From Apiosordaria backusii (lineage: Eukaryota > Ascomycota > Sordariomycetes > Sordariales > Lasiosphaeriaceae): 64,000 nt of DNA. Each line of letters starts with the position of its first letter. Within the stretch, counting starts at the first letter, position 1. The notes beneath the pieces were generated by a model. That model worked only from the letters and a program-made list of their open reading frames with translations, searched no databases and was not told the DNA's origin. Positions 7,995-18,263 of the stretch are shown here, in pieces. The stretch spans positions 1 to 64,000 of the forward strand of contig JAUKTV010000002.1 of the NCBI GenBank assembly GCA_030549205.1, given 5' to 3'. The position numbers and the translations under genes were made by a program.

Positions 7995-10021
7995 TTTCTG
8001 TTCCTGGCACTATTCTGCGTCCTTTTCTTGCTGCGTGCCTTATATCCTTTGGGGTTGGCCTCGTGGTGTTTCCGGGCCTTTGCTCGCAGATGGAAAGCAC
8101 AGTCTGCACTCTTACACCACGTCAACCCGTATTCCTTCTCGCTGGCGGTGTTCTCCCCCCAGCCTGTCACCCACTCGAGGCAGCACCTTGCGTACCTGGG
8201 CGTGACCTGTATGACCTGGAGTTTCTCCAGCTTGACTGGGTCCCCTTGTTTCCACAGGAAATAATCGTTCAACTCTTCGCCCGGCGCTCCCCATCTTGCG
8301 AGAGTCCTCGACACCGGTACCGGTTGGTCTGTCTGGGTGACCTCTCTGACCGGCCAGTGCCCGTTCAGGGTCTTTGACTGGTAGTGTTCCGCGCATCCAT
8401 GAGCGATGCACTGGAACCATGGCACTCTCCTGTGTTCCGGGTGTCGTGGATGAACTTGTGGTGTGTCTCCTTCGCACGGAGTATACCACCCACACTCCGG
8501 AACCTCTCCTGGCGTCAGCGCGAGTCCGGGGCTGGCTACTGGTCGTGATGCCCAAAACTCATCCCAGACCTCCTCATCTTTGTTGAGTAGTGCGAATTCT
8601 TTGCCGAACTCCTCCTCGGGAACGATCCAATGTTCGTTGCCCTGCCGCAGCTGCGCGAGCGGTTGGTTGTTGGCCACGGTTTGCGCCACCTTGTCCTCGA
8701 GGTCGCGGTAGCGTCGTTCAATTGCCTCCCGCTGGTTTCGAAGTTCTGCCAACTCTTCCTCGAGTCTTTGAACTCGCTCTTCGGCCTGCCTCAGGGTCTC
8801 CCCCGTGTCTAAACTTGAGAGGACTGTCGTGGTGAAAACCCGCCTTAGCCTCCGCAAGGTTTCCTCAGAGGGTCCTGGAGCCGTGCTTTCCTCTAGCCGG
8901 GTGGCTCCCCTGGTCGGCAGTTCTTGTCCCACAACACGGTCTTCTCCCTCAGAGTCGACTGTTAATTCTCCTTCCTGAGTCTCATGCTCGTAGTCGCTGT
9001 CGGTGTAGTCGTCCGCTGAGTCCAGGAATCCATCGTTGCCGTACTCAATGCTTGAGATCTCAACAACCCGCGTTGTCTTCGCAACTGCCGCCGCCTCCTT
9101 TTCCTTCCAGCTGAGCTGCTTGGGTGCCCGACAGTCTCTCTTGAAATGCCCCGTTTTCCCGCAGTTGAAGCACTTGACGTTGTTCTTCCCCTTGAATCGC
9201 TTCTGAACTGCGTCAATCTCCATAGGTCCCGCGTGAGTGGTTCCAGACACGCTCGTGGCGTAGCGTTTCTTCTTGTCGTTGGCTCGGTAGCCTCCGGAGC
9301 CACGGTGTTGTCCTGGGTTTGCACGCGTTCCTCTTTTCTCCATCCGGCGTTGAAACTGCCGGTCGTCGATACGAATGGCTGTAGCGATGTATTTGTCGAT
9401 GGTGTCCGGTCTCTCCTCCTTGTACAACTCGTCCTTCACTTCGTCCTTGAGCCCGTTGTAGAAAAGCTGCATCAAGCCTTCGTCATTAATCTCGCTGCGC
9501 AGGGCGTCGGTCTTGAAGGTGGCAGCATAGTCAGCTGCAGACCGGGTTTGGCGCATGTTGGCGAGTCTCTCCTGGGCTCGGCGAGCCTCATCGTACTCTC
9601 CGAAGACTTCCTTGATGCGGGCCTCGAACTTCTTGAAGGTCTCGAAGCACTCCCTAGTGATGCCCTTCCTGATGCCTGCGTCGTCGTTCTCGTAATAGTC
9701 GTCCAGGATGGGCTCAAACCATGCAAGAGCCTTGTCCTTGAGTCGAGATGCCGCGTAGGTGACCTTGGACTCCTCGTCAGGGAAACGAGTAGGATAGTAC
9801 CGAAAATAGGTCTTGAGCTGGATCAGGAATCCTCCAAGCTCTCCTTTTCCGCCACCATAGCGTTCGGGGGCCTCGATCTTGGCCTGCTGGTTACCGCGGT
9901 GATCCAGGTGACTAACGGCGACGACTTGGTCCTGGGTCTGTTGAACCGCATCCTCGAGCTCCTTGACGCGAGCGTTGAGTCGAGCCAGAAAGGCTTGAGG
10001 GCTTTCTTTGTTGTCCGCCAT
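7862..10021 (-). CDS. gag: Gypsy-1 Gag
   Basis: Capsid and nucleocapsid protein, 719 residues from the ATG at 10021 (MADNKESPQ). The frame is open a further 17 codons upstream into the primer site but has no ATG there. The capsid part holds FLIQLKTYFRYYP and YAASRLKDKALAWFEP, typical of Ty3/Gypsy Gag. A CCHC zinc knuckle (CFNCGKTGHFKRDC) is encoded near 9131-9173. An acidic linker and a likely coiled coil (about 8690-8790) follow, then a second region rich in Cys and His (about 8060-8490) that is uncommon for Gag. The frame ends at TAA 7862-7864, eleven codons past a frameshift signal. The first half is nearly identical to Gypsy-2 Gag, while the middle of the second half has diverged. Confidence 0.93.
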   Translation of the reverse strand: MADNKESPQAFLARLNARVKELEDAVQQTQDQVVAVSHLDHRGNQQAKIEAPERYGGGKGELGGFLIQLKTYFRYYPTRFPDEESKVTYAASRLKDKALAWFEPILDDYYENDDAGIRKGITRECFETFKKFEARIKEVFGEYDEARRAQERLANMRQTRSAADYAATFKTDALRSEINDEGLMQLFYNGLKDEVKDELYKEERPDTIDKYIATAIRIDDRQFQRRMEKRGTRANPGQHRGSGGYRANDKKKRYATSVSGTTHAGPMEIDAVQKRFKGKNNVKCFNCGKTGHFKRDCRAPKQLSWKEKEAAAVAKTTRVVEISSIEYGNDGFLDSADDYTDSDYEHETQEGELTVDSEGEDRVVGQELPTRGATRLEESTAPGPSEETLRRLRRVFTTTVLSSLDTGETLRQAEERVQRLEEELAELRNQREAIERRYRDLEDKVAQTVANNQPLAQLRQGNEHWIVPEEEFGKEFALLNKDEEVWDEFWASRPVASPGLALTPGEVPECGWYTPCEGDTPQVHPRHPEHRRVPWFQCIAHGCAEHYQSKTLNGHWPVREVTQTDQPVPVSRTLARWGAPGEELNDYFLWKQGDPVKLEKLQVIQVTPRYARCCLEWVTGWGENTASEKEYGLTWCKSADCAFHLRAKARKHHEANPKGYKARSKKRTQNSARNRKWKEAQRRWLADFELLDSSAKEDALEAQQQSGKGSRPFAEAANL
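7873..7904 (-). promoter_or_regulatory. -1 ribosomal frameshift signal at the gag/pol junction of Gypsy-1
   Basis: On the minus strand the heptamer G_GGA_AAA (7904-7898) sits in the gag zero frame (TCG GGA AAA GGG). A 6-nt spacer GGGTCA and a 6-bp hairpin with 7-nt loop (CGGCCT...AGGCCG, 7891-7873) follow. Slipping back one base gives GGG AAA AGG, exactly the pol frame. This meets the X_XXY_YYZ rule plus downstream structure. Confidence 0.75.
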
Positions 10022-10063
10022 GGTGATGGGTACCTTCAACTTATCCGTGACAGAGTTGAAGTG

Positions 10064-10072
10064 AGTATGCAA
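10064..10072 (-). promoter_or_regulatory. Putative self-priming site of Gypsy-1
   Basis: Two bases after the 5' LTR the minus strand reads TTGCATACT. The same LTR contains AGTATGCAA in RNA sense (10221-10213), a perfect 9-nt complement downstream of the TATA element. Tf1 and related chromoviruses prime reverse transcription from their own 5' transcript end in this way. Confidence 0.55.
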
Positions 10073-10074
10073 CG

Positions 10075-10477
10075 TGTGACGAACCCCTGTACAGAACCTC
10101 TGAAAGGGATACTCGGTTGAAGGTAACTTCTGACAATTGGTTCGGTGCAGCTAAACAGTGCACAACAAGATGTCTCAATGTAAACACAAGATACCGTGAA
10201 TACAAGCTGTGATTGCATACTGCGGAACTATCTACCAGCTACCTAGTTCCTCCGTATATATAGACCTGTGATTTTCCCGATCATGGTGATCATTCCGCTC
10301 TTCCCCAATGATCACAATGATCGCTATGATCCCTCTGTGCTTCCCTATTGGTTATGCTCCTGCGGTCACTGTGTCCCTCAGTCTTATTATCCGTGCTCGC
10401 CTGGGCTGCCGTGTCCTTGTTCTGATTGGCTGGTGACCTTGCACTGCTCCACCGTTCCCGACGTTAAGGTTGTGACA
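10075..10477 (-). repeat. 5' LTR of Gypsy-1
   Basis: 403 bp; I see no difference from 3145-3547. It should hold the sense promoter, with a TATA-like run near 10255. Confidence 0.93.
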
Positions 10478-10482
10478 CTTAC

Positions 10483-13400
10483 TAAGGATAATTTATATAA
10501 GAGGGGGTCCTTTAATACTTGAAGGCTTTAGAACTGCTATATTTATCGTACTTTTTTAAAAAAAAACCCTTAAATATATTAAGTTTAAATTTAAAAATAC
10601 TTTATATATTCTTTAATTTAATATTAACCTTTTTAATAGTATACTATATTATAAGGCTAGCGGTTAGGTTAAAAAGAAAATACTATATAGGTTTAATAAA
10701 GCCTTAATAGTAGTATTCGATTTTAAGTCTTTAAGCTTCTTTTTAAAATTATAAAGGGTTAAAAGGCTTATTATTTATTATAATATAAGTTTTGCCGTTA
10801 TTAATTAGAAGCGAAAATTAATAGTAAAGCTTTTTAATAGGCCTTTATTTTAAAAAAATAGCTATTTAAAGGTCGATTTAAACCTTTATAAGCTTAGTAA
10901 TAGGCCTATAGAGTTAAATAGCGATAGTACTATTAACTTTAATTTAAACGTTTAAAAGGTAAAGCCTTATAGGCTTAAAGGGTTTAAATAAGATTATAAA
11001 AAAGGCTATAGTTAAAGTATATTTAAAGGAATAGAATTCTATTAGTTTATAAAAGGCCTTAATAGTTTAAATAACCTTAACTCTAAAGGATCTAATTAGG
11101 GTAAACTTATTAAAGAGTTTTATTAACTTATAGAAGGCTTTAATAATTTAAATAACCTTAGCCTATTTAATTAAGAAAAAGCTTAAGGAAGCTATATATT
11201 TAAAGAGGCTATTAAAAATATCCCTAATACTATTATAAACTACTATAATAAATTACTTTAAATAGTATTAAAATAGTATATTAAGCTAGGTTATATAAGC
11301 TTAATACTATTAAAAAAGACTAATAAAATTATTACAAAGCTTTTAAACTTAAATTTAATAAAAGAAATAGATTTTTAATACTTAACTTATAATAAAGTTA
11401 AGGTAATAAGAAAGCTTTAATTTTCCATTATTCTGGACCTTCTTAAGGTTTTAGATTTTATTAAAAGCAATACTTTTAAAATCAAACCTATACTTTATAA
11501 TAAACTCCCTATAGTATTAATTTTAATAAACTGAAAATCCCAATTTAAATAGGCCTTTTATTTATTAAATATTAAAGGATTAATTATATTAAATATTATA
11601 AAAGGTTTTTTTAAAAGCTTAAAGAATTACTATAATCGGTACCTTACTTATTTTTATTATAATAATAAAAAAGAAATTAATTATAAATTATAGGCCTAGT
11701 TTTTTACTAAAAACGTTAAATTTTCTACTTTTAAGCATTATATTTATAAACAAAATAGCCTAATTAAACATTCTATTAAAGTATTTTTAAACCGATTATA
11801 GACTATAATGGTATTATTATAATTCCTTTAATACTTATAATACTATATAATACCTATAGTACTTAAATTAATTAACTATATAGTAGTTAATAATAAGGAC
11901 TTTATTCCTTAGTAAATGTTTTATAATAAATTAAAACCTTCCTTTTCTTATAAGCTAAATTTAAACCAGTTTAAAACTATAAGCTTTTTTATAAAACTCC
12001 TTATTTTTATTAAAAAAAGGTCTAAAGCTTTAAAACTATAAGCCTATATTAAGTTTAATAAACTATTAGCCGTCTTTAAAAATAAGACTTACTAAATATA
12101 AATACCGGTTAAAAAGGCGATAGTAAAATCTTCCTTTATTAATATAGTAAATAAACCTACTATAATTTAAAGTATTACTGCTATTTTAAAAAAGGATTTA
12201 AGTTAAAAGAAAGTAAAGTTACTATAATTAATAAATAAAAATAGTAACCTATACTTTAAAAAATTTCTTAATAGTAAATTAATTATTAGACTTATTATAA
12301 TTTAAAAGACTATAATTAATAGTAGTTTAGAACCTTTTAATAGGCCTATTATAGGCTTTAAGGCCAGCTTAAAACTCCCTATTAAAAACTACTTATTAAT
12401 AAAAGTAAAAGAACTATTATTAAACGTAAATAAAAATATTAAAATAAGTATTAGTTAATTTATTAAATTAATGTTAATTAGGACTAAGGTTTATTATTAT
12501 AAGGTCTTTAAAGGTCCTTTTAATACTAATTTATTATCTTAAATATTAAAAATAAATATTAAAGAACCTTAAAAAACTTTATTAATTAAAGGCTATATAT
12601 AGTAAATTTAAATAAATAGTTAATTAAAAAACCTTTAAATTTTTTCTTTAAGGCGTTTTTTTTAAAAACTATATACTATTAATTAATAAGTTAATACTAT
12701 ATAAAAAAACTAATAAAGAAAATAGGCTTTTAAAGTTTAAAGTTAGGTTAATTATTAAAGGATTTTTATAAAAAGAAGGCTTAAATTTTATAAAGCCCTT
12801 TACTTTTATTATTATATTATCTATTTAATATATACTATTAATTATAATAGCTTTATTAAATTAAGAAATAGAGTAAATCGATTTTATAAAGATATTTTTT
12901 AATAGGTATTTAAAAAAGAAGAATTATATAATTATATTTAAAGGTTTTTATAAGTTTTATTAAAAAGCCGACTCGGCTATTAAAATAAAGTTATATAGGT
13001 AAGGCTTTAGGCTTGAAATTAGTTAAATAATTTACTTCTTTAAGGCTTTATATAGTTTAAAATAAAGCCTTAAACTTTAGTAAGCTAAACTTATTAAACT
13101 ATTAAAAGAAAAGGGTTTTATAGTATTAATTTTTAACTTTATTATTTTTTATAATTTTAAGATTAGGATTTTTATAATAACCTATATTAATAATTATTTA
13201 ATTATAAGCTTTAATAAGGCCTATATTTAATAGTTTAAGAAAAGCTTAAATAAAGTTTATCCGATAGAAAATAAAAGGCCGGCTTCTTTCTTTTTAAATA
13301 TTTAAATAATAAAGGATAGGCGTTACTTTTTTCTAAAGTTTAATTAAGCTTAATATATATAGGAAGTAATTAAAACCTTTAGCTTTAAAAATAACTATAA

Positions 13401-14310
13401 AATACTAGTTTTTTTATAATTTGGAATAGTAGTTTAATATAAGGACCTTAAATTAAAAGGAAGCGTTATAAGTAAGTTAGACTATATATTATTTTAATAT
13501 AAAGTAAGTACTATAATATATTTAATAATTTAAATAAAGTTTAATATTACTTTTATAGTATAATAACTTTTAAAGAGTATATAGTAGCTTACTATAATAA
13601 ACTTAAATGCCGTTAAAAACCTTTTAAAGTATTTAAATAGTATGGAGAATTTAGTAATTGTTTATAGTTATAATACTATTAGATTTATTAAAAAAGAAAG
13701 TACTATAGTATTTATAGGCTTTATAGATTTAGACTTTATAAAGGATTTAAAGGATTTAAAATTTACTTATAGCTTTATTTTTAAAATAACCGGAAGCCTT
13801 ATAAGTTAGAAATTAAGGAAGGTTAGTATTATAAGTCTTTTTATATTAAAGGTTAAAACCGATATACTTATTAAAGCTATTTATAAGGCTTAATAGATTA
13901 AGAAGGTTTATAAAGAGCTAAGGTATACTTTAATAAGCTTTACTTTACTATATAATAATAATATTAGCTTTATAATTATTGCTTATAATTTAGTTCTTTA
14001 TAATTATATTAAGTATATATTATTAAAATATTATTAGGTTAGGAAGTAAGTTAAGGTATTATAGGTTATTATTAATTACTTAGATATTAAATAAATGCCA
14101 GTTAATAGGTTAATTAAATTATTGGTTAGTTAAAAATTTAAGACCTTTATAGGTCTTTTAGGCTTAAGGAATAAGCCTATAAAGGAAAAGTTAATAAAGG
14201 AATAGATTAGAAAACTACCCTCCTTATATTTAATTTTTCTTTATAATTTAGCTTATAAAAGTAGTTGTTTAACGTTTAAAATATATAGGCTTTAATACTT
14301 TATATACTTT
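10483..14310 (+). pseudogene. copia copy A pol remnant (integrase, RT, RNase H)
   Basis: The frame with RIP stops still reads as Ty1/copia Pol. The protease part (about 3050-3144) is split from this piece by Gypsy-1. The integrase core appears near 11620-11800 (DDY-like start, later FSTFKHYIYKQNSL). RT lies near 12700-13250 with a KARLVIKGF-like motif and, at 13183-13194, YINN in place of YVDD, the D-to-N change expected from G-to-A mutation. RNase H is near 13710-13870 (GFIDLDFIKDL). The end motif IKQMPVNQLIKLL lies near 14085. Many TAA and TAG codons interrupt it, so it is inactive. Confidence 0.85.
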
Positions 14311-14344
14311 GTATTTAGTTTTTTAATTAGTTAGTTAGTTCATT

Positions 14345-14769
14345 TGTCACAGACCAACCATATAGCAAGGCCAGGTGGGGACTGCAGCTAGCCATGCCTG
14401 CCAATCGGAGGAAGGAGACACGGCAGCAGGGCTGCAGGGTCAAGGCAGGCTCACTGCTTGGCAAAGGTGAGCCGGATCACCACGATCACCTGGTGAGCGT
14501 GGTGAGCGCCAGAGGATCACCACCGGTCGCTGGTGATCCGGAGTGATCCAGGTACGGAGGTACTTAGGGATTTATGGTCTATATATACGAAGGAACTAGA
14601 TAGCTTGTAGATAGTTCCGCAGTATGCAATCACAGCGTGTATTCACGGTACCTTGTGTTTACATTGAGACATCTTGTTGTGCACTGTTTAGCTGCACCGA
14701 ACCATTATTATCAGAAGTTACCTTCAACTGTGTATCCCTTTCAGAGGTTCTGATCAGGGGTTCGTCACA
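14345..14769 (+). repeat. Solo LTR of a third Gypsy subfamily
   Basis: The 425-bp TGTCACAG...GTTCGTCACA sequence is flanked by a TCATT duplication (14340-14344 and 14770-14774), so it is a solo LTR. Its right half matches the Gypsy-1 and Gypsy-2 LTRs in reverse complement, including the AGTATGCAA self-priming block; its U3 half differs. U3 holds a perfect 10-bp inverted repeat, CCGGATCACC (14472-14481) and GGTGATCCGG (14532-14541), and another of 13-bp arms with one mismatch (14478-14490 and 14492-14504). It has not been RIP-mutated. Confidence 0.9.
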
Positions 14770-14844
14770 TCATTAGTTTTAACTTACTATAGTAAGCTTT
14801 AGATTTAAATCTAAGCTTATTATTTATTATAAGAAAAGGAGGGG

Positions 14845-15717
14845 TATTAAATTAAGTCTTTATAAGGTTTAAAACTTTACCTTAAGGCTAAATATAAGAA
14901 TTGGGCCTAAGTTTATAGTAAATAGTTGCTATTATATTATATGGTAGAAGTTTAAATTAAAAAGCCTATCTATTAGTTATTTAGTACTTAGTTAGTACCT
15001 TATTTTACTATAGGGCTATTTAAAAGCCTATATTTTACTAACTAGTAGGCCAAACTGTCTATAATTTTATATTCAAGCTATTAAAGCTTACTATTGTAAA
15101 TAGTATAAATAACTTGACCTTAACTTTATATTAACCTATACTTTAAGTTAAGTATATTAGATTTTATAGTCTATTTTATATAGCTGTAAGTTAATTTTTA
15201 AAAAGCTATAAATTATATTAACTTAATTGCTTATAAGACCTATAGTTAATTATTAAGCTAATTAAATTAGCTAAGAATTAATAGGCTTATAGTTAAGTAG
15301 GTATATTATTATTATATTAAATTATAAGTCTATAAGCCTTGTAGGTTAAAAGCTATAGAAGGTTTGGTAAGTGGTTTATAGGGTTTAGTAAACTTTGGAG
15401 TTAATTAAATTGTACTTTGGCCTATTTGCCTGCTAGGGTATGCAAGGTATTGTACGTTAGTCAGTAGGTATGTAGTAAAGGTTAAGTACGAACTTTATTA
15501 TAGAGATTATTACAGTAGATTTATAGAAGGCTAGTACTATAATATAATTATTTACTTTCTATATTTCTATTCTACAGTACTTACAAGGTGCTGCACTCTA
15601 GTACCCCAGCATTAAGCTATAGGTATTATGCTTAAGACTTCCGCTATACTGTAAGCTAGTATGTGAGCACTAATTACAGGGCCCTTAGGCCTGTAATTGG
15701 CCATACCTATTCCAATA
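14845..15717 (+). repeat. 3' LTR of copia copy A
   Basis: The 873-bp LTR starts TATTAAATTAAG (from TGTTAAACTAGG) and ends CCAATA (from CCAACA). The polypurine tract AAGAAAAGGAGGGG (14831-14844) lies directly before it. Confidence 0.8.
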
Positions 15718-17117
15718 CTAATCTATTTATAATATATAAATATACTGTTTAAGAAATTATAGTTTTAAGGTTACCGAGAATAATTCTATTTTATACTAGA
15801 ATCTATTCGATCTTTAAAATTGGTTAACTAATTAAATACCCTATTTAATTCCTTAATTACTTCCTTAAATAATCTATACACTAAAGATAAAGTAAAAGTA
15901 TTTAATAGAATAATCTATTAATATTAAATACTTAACTTTAACCCTTTCCTTTATATTAATAATATAATCGATAAATTATTAATAATATTAACTAAATAGT
16001 CTAGGATTAAGGATTATCTTAGGATTTAAAAATACTGGCTTTAAAAGTAAGTAGCTGAAGCTTCGGTACCGGAAGATAAGTAAGAATAGAAGGTAAATAA
16101 AAAGCTAAATAAAGAGTTAGGTAAGGAATTGGAAGTAAAGGTAATTAAAGTAATATATATAAAGGTAATTAAAGTAATAAATATAATAATAGATTTAAAA
16201 ATAGAATAAAGGATAGAGCTAATAAAGAAAGTAAAGGTCTATATAATCTATTTTAATAACTAAATCTTACTATAATTATAAGGCTATTTAAGCACTTAAT
16301 TAAAGTAACTAAATAAAATAATATTAATAACTTATTACATTAATAATAAGAATAAGTAATGTAAAGACTTATTAATTAAAAGCCTTAAAATATCGGATAC
16401 TTTTATTTAGTTAATTACGATAATAATAATAAGGAGATAATTAAAGAAGGTAAATATTAAATCTTTAAAATAGTCGAACTGTTTATTAACTTAATTAAAA
16501 ATACAGTAATAAATCTAATAAAAAGAAATATACTTAAAGAAGAAATCCGCTTATTATTATATAGTAGTATAGTAAAGTAGTATATATATAAGCTTTTTAA
16601 GTAAGATAGAAAGTTTTTTAAGAAAAATATAAAGCATTAGGTATATATATTATTAAATCGCTTTAAGATACTTTAATATATTACTATTTAAAAGCTTTTT
16701 AAATATATATATATTAAAAAGTTAGTAGAATAAAGTAAGCCGATCGGAGCATATATAGTAATAAAAGTACAACTTATTAAAGTTATTAAGACTTATAATA
16801 TTAATTAGATTAAAGATTAAATTTTTAATGGTATTTACTTTAATTTATATTAATTCCTTTAGCCTTTTAAATAAAAGTCACTATCTTAATACTTTATTTA
16901 CCTTAATAGTAAAACTAAATACTATATTAAGGCAATTTAATTTACCTTATTACCTTATAAAAATCGACTTCTTATAGTTAATATAATATCGGAGATTTAT
17001 ATTTATAATATTAAAGTTATTAAAAAAAAAATCCTAATCCAGTATATCTTAATTTTAATAATCGTATTAAAATATATTAATTTAAAAAAGGCAATTAATA
17101 TAATAGTAATAATTATA
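15718..17117 (+). other. AT-rich RIP-mutated DNA, unassigned
   Basis: This stretch continues at 24359-26078 once Gypsy-2 is removed. It is AT-rich with stops in all frames and a residue bias to Ile, Lys, Leu and Asn after translation. It does not match the copia or Gypsy-3 families in this window. It is probably another dead mobile element, but I recognise no motif. Confidence 0.4.
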
Positions 17118-17520
17118 TGTGACGAACCCCTGATCAGAACCTCTGAAAGGGATACACAGTTGAAGGTAACTTCTGATAATAATGGTTCGGTGCAGCTAAA
17201 CAGTGCACAACAAGATGTCTCAATGTAAACACAAGATACCGTGAATACAAGCTGTGATTGCATACTGCGGAACTATCTACGAGCTATCTAGTTCCTTGTA
17301 TATATAGACCATCATTTCCTGGATCATTGTCCTTCCTTAATGATCCCCTAGAGCCGGATCGCTGGATCATCACAATGATCCAACGATCCTACTTCCGGAT
17401 CGTGCTTTTATCCCAATGATCCTTTCCTGGTAGGTCTGTCTCCTATTCCTTTGATTGGCTGTCCCCTTCTTCCTTCTGATTGGCCGAGGCTGCCGGGAGT
17501 CCGCATTCAAGAACGTAACA
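17118..17520 (-). repeat. 3' LTR of Gypsy-2
   Basis: Starts TGTGACGAACCCCTGATC and ends GAACGTAACA on the plus strand. Eight GATC-cored motifs occur in about 110 bp (17312-17425). Confidence 0.92.
17356..17389. promoter_or_regulatory. 34-bp inverted repeat in the Gypsy-2 LTR
   Basis: GGATCGCTGGATCAT, a CACA spacer, then ATGATCCAACGATCC: 15-bp arms with a single mismatch, made of two nested GATC half-sites per arm. The 5' LTR carries the same at 24189-24222. It looks like a binding site array for a dimeric protein; the binder is unknown. Confidence 0.55.
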
Positions 17521-17633
17521 CGATTCCCCTCCTCCCCAGGTCGACGTCCCGACGACCTTGGTTAAGGTCTGGCCAACAACCATTTCTTTTCCTCTTAGTA
17601 GGTCCCTCTCCTCATATCCTTTCTTCCTTCACG

Positions 17634-18263
17634 ATGTCTAACCGTGTAAGCAAGCAGAAACATCCTAAAACGCTAAGCCGTCAAGGCCTTGCAGAGAAGG
17701 TCCTCCGCCATTCGATCGCGATGCCTACACCTTGTTCCTCGTGTGCTTCCCGCAAGCTCTCCTGCATTCTTTCTACCGACTCCTCTCGTTGCCACGAGTG
17801 CGTCCGCCGTGCCTTGCCCCATTGTGACGCCCTGGGCGTCACCCCTCGTCAACTATCGCAGATTATCTCGCAACACGACGCTGTCGAAGCCGAGCTCGAA
17901 CGAGCTGAAGAATTGGCCGAAGCCGCTAACGCCAAGGTTCGTCGACTTCGTCGCCAAAAGAAGGCCTGGTTAGAGAAAATGTCGCGGGCTGTATCTCGTG
18001 GTTTCGACAGTGTAGAGGAGTTGGAGAGAGTTGAGCGGGAAGAGCAGGCCGCTAACAAGGCCGCCTCCCCACCTTTACTGGACCCCTCTTTCGACTGGAC
18101 CTCCGCGCCGTTGGACTGGCTTGGCCAAGACTTCCCAGGCGGGTTCGCTGATCCCGCTGGTGACTTGGGTCTTGGCTTGCCGCCGGGTTCACCTCGCTGT
18201 TCCCCGCCCCTGGCCTCCCAGGGTTCCTTCGATGGAATTCCTCCAGCTTCTCAGGGCAGTTGA
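17634..18263 (+). CDS. Antisense accessory gene of Gypsy-2: Zn2Cys6 zinc-cluster and coiled-coil protein
   Basis: A single uninterrupted frame of 209 residues on the strand opposite pol. The frame is open upstream to 17451, but the ATG at 17634 (MSNRVSK) matches the start in Gypsy-1. The zinc cluster is C-x2-C-x6-C-x8-C-x2-C-x7-C, starting at CSSC near residue 34 and within the Zn2Cys6 spacing rule. A helix-forming stretch rich in Glu, Ala and Arg follows (about 75-115), with a basic patch VRRLRRQKK. The C-terminal half is acidic, with Trp, Asp and Gly. It has no intron, unlike the Gypsy-1 version, and its coiled-coil part is about 14 residues shorter. It overlaps the pol tail by 212 bp. Same family and order as in Gypsy-1 but clearly diverged. 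Function inferred, not shown. Confidence 0.72.
   Translation: MSNRVSKQKHPKTLSRQGLAEKVLRHSIAMPTPCSSCASRKLSCILSTDSSRCHECVRRALPHCDALGVTPRQLSQIISQHDAVEAELERAEELAEAANAKVRRLRRQKKAWLEKMSRAVSRGFDSVEELERVEREEQAANKAASPPLLDPSFDWTSAPLDWLGQDFPGGFADPAGDLGLGLPPGSPRCSPPLASQGSFDGIPPASQGS

Larger units (their letters stand above)
3145..10477 (-). mobile_element. Gypsy-1: intact Ty3/Gypsy chromovirus
   Basis: The 7333-bp element is bounded by two 403-bp LTRs in which I see no difference. A 5-bp TSD CTTAC (3140-3144 and 10478-10482) flanks it. It is inserted in the protease region of copia copy A. The coding strand is minus: 5' LTR 10075-10477, gag, pol in the -1 frame, 3' LTR 3145-3547. An extra gene runs on the opposite strand between pol and the 3' LTR. 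There is no RIP and no internal stop, so it is a very young insertion and probably competent. Confidence 0.93.
1124..15717 (+). mobile_element. Ty1/copia-like copy A, RIP-mutated, carrying nested insertions
   Basis: Forward-oriented copia-like element whose left part lies beyond copy Z. Its own segments are 1124-2178, 2543-3144, 10483-14344 and 14770-15717. Between them sit the TRIM, Gypsy-1 and a solo LTR, each with a 5-bp TSD, so the element can be rejoined exactly across each insertion and aligned with copies C and D. The order protease, integrase, RT, RNase H, polypurine tract, 3' LTR defines Ty1/copia. Every domain carries many stops, so the copy is dead. Confidence 0.85.

Noticed and set aside
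9146..10120. 324-codon frame on the plus strand opposite gag (also 23022-23966)
   Set aside because: It is open in both copies, but gag there is nearly identical in the two, so this adds no evidence. Hydrophobic Leu/Val-rich product with no motif, as expected for a codon shadow.
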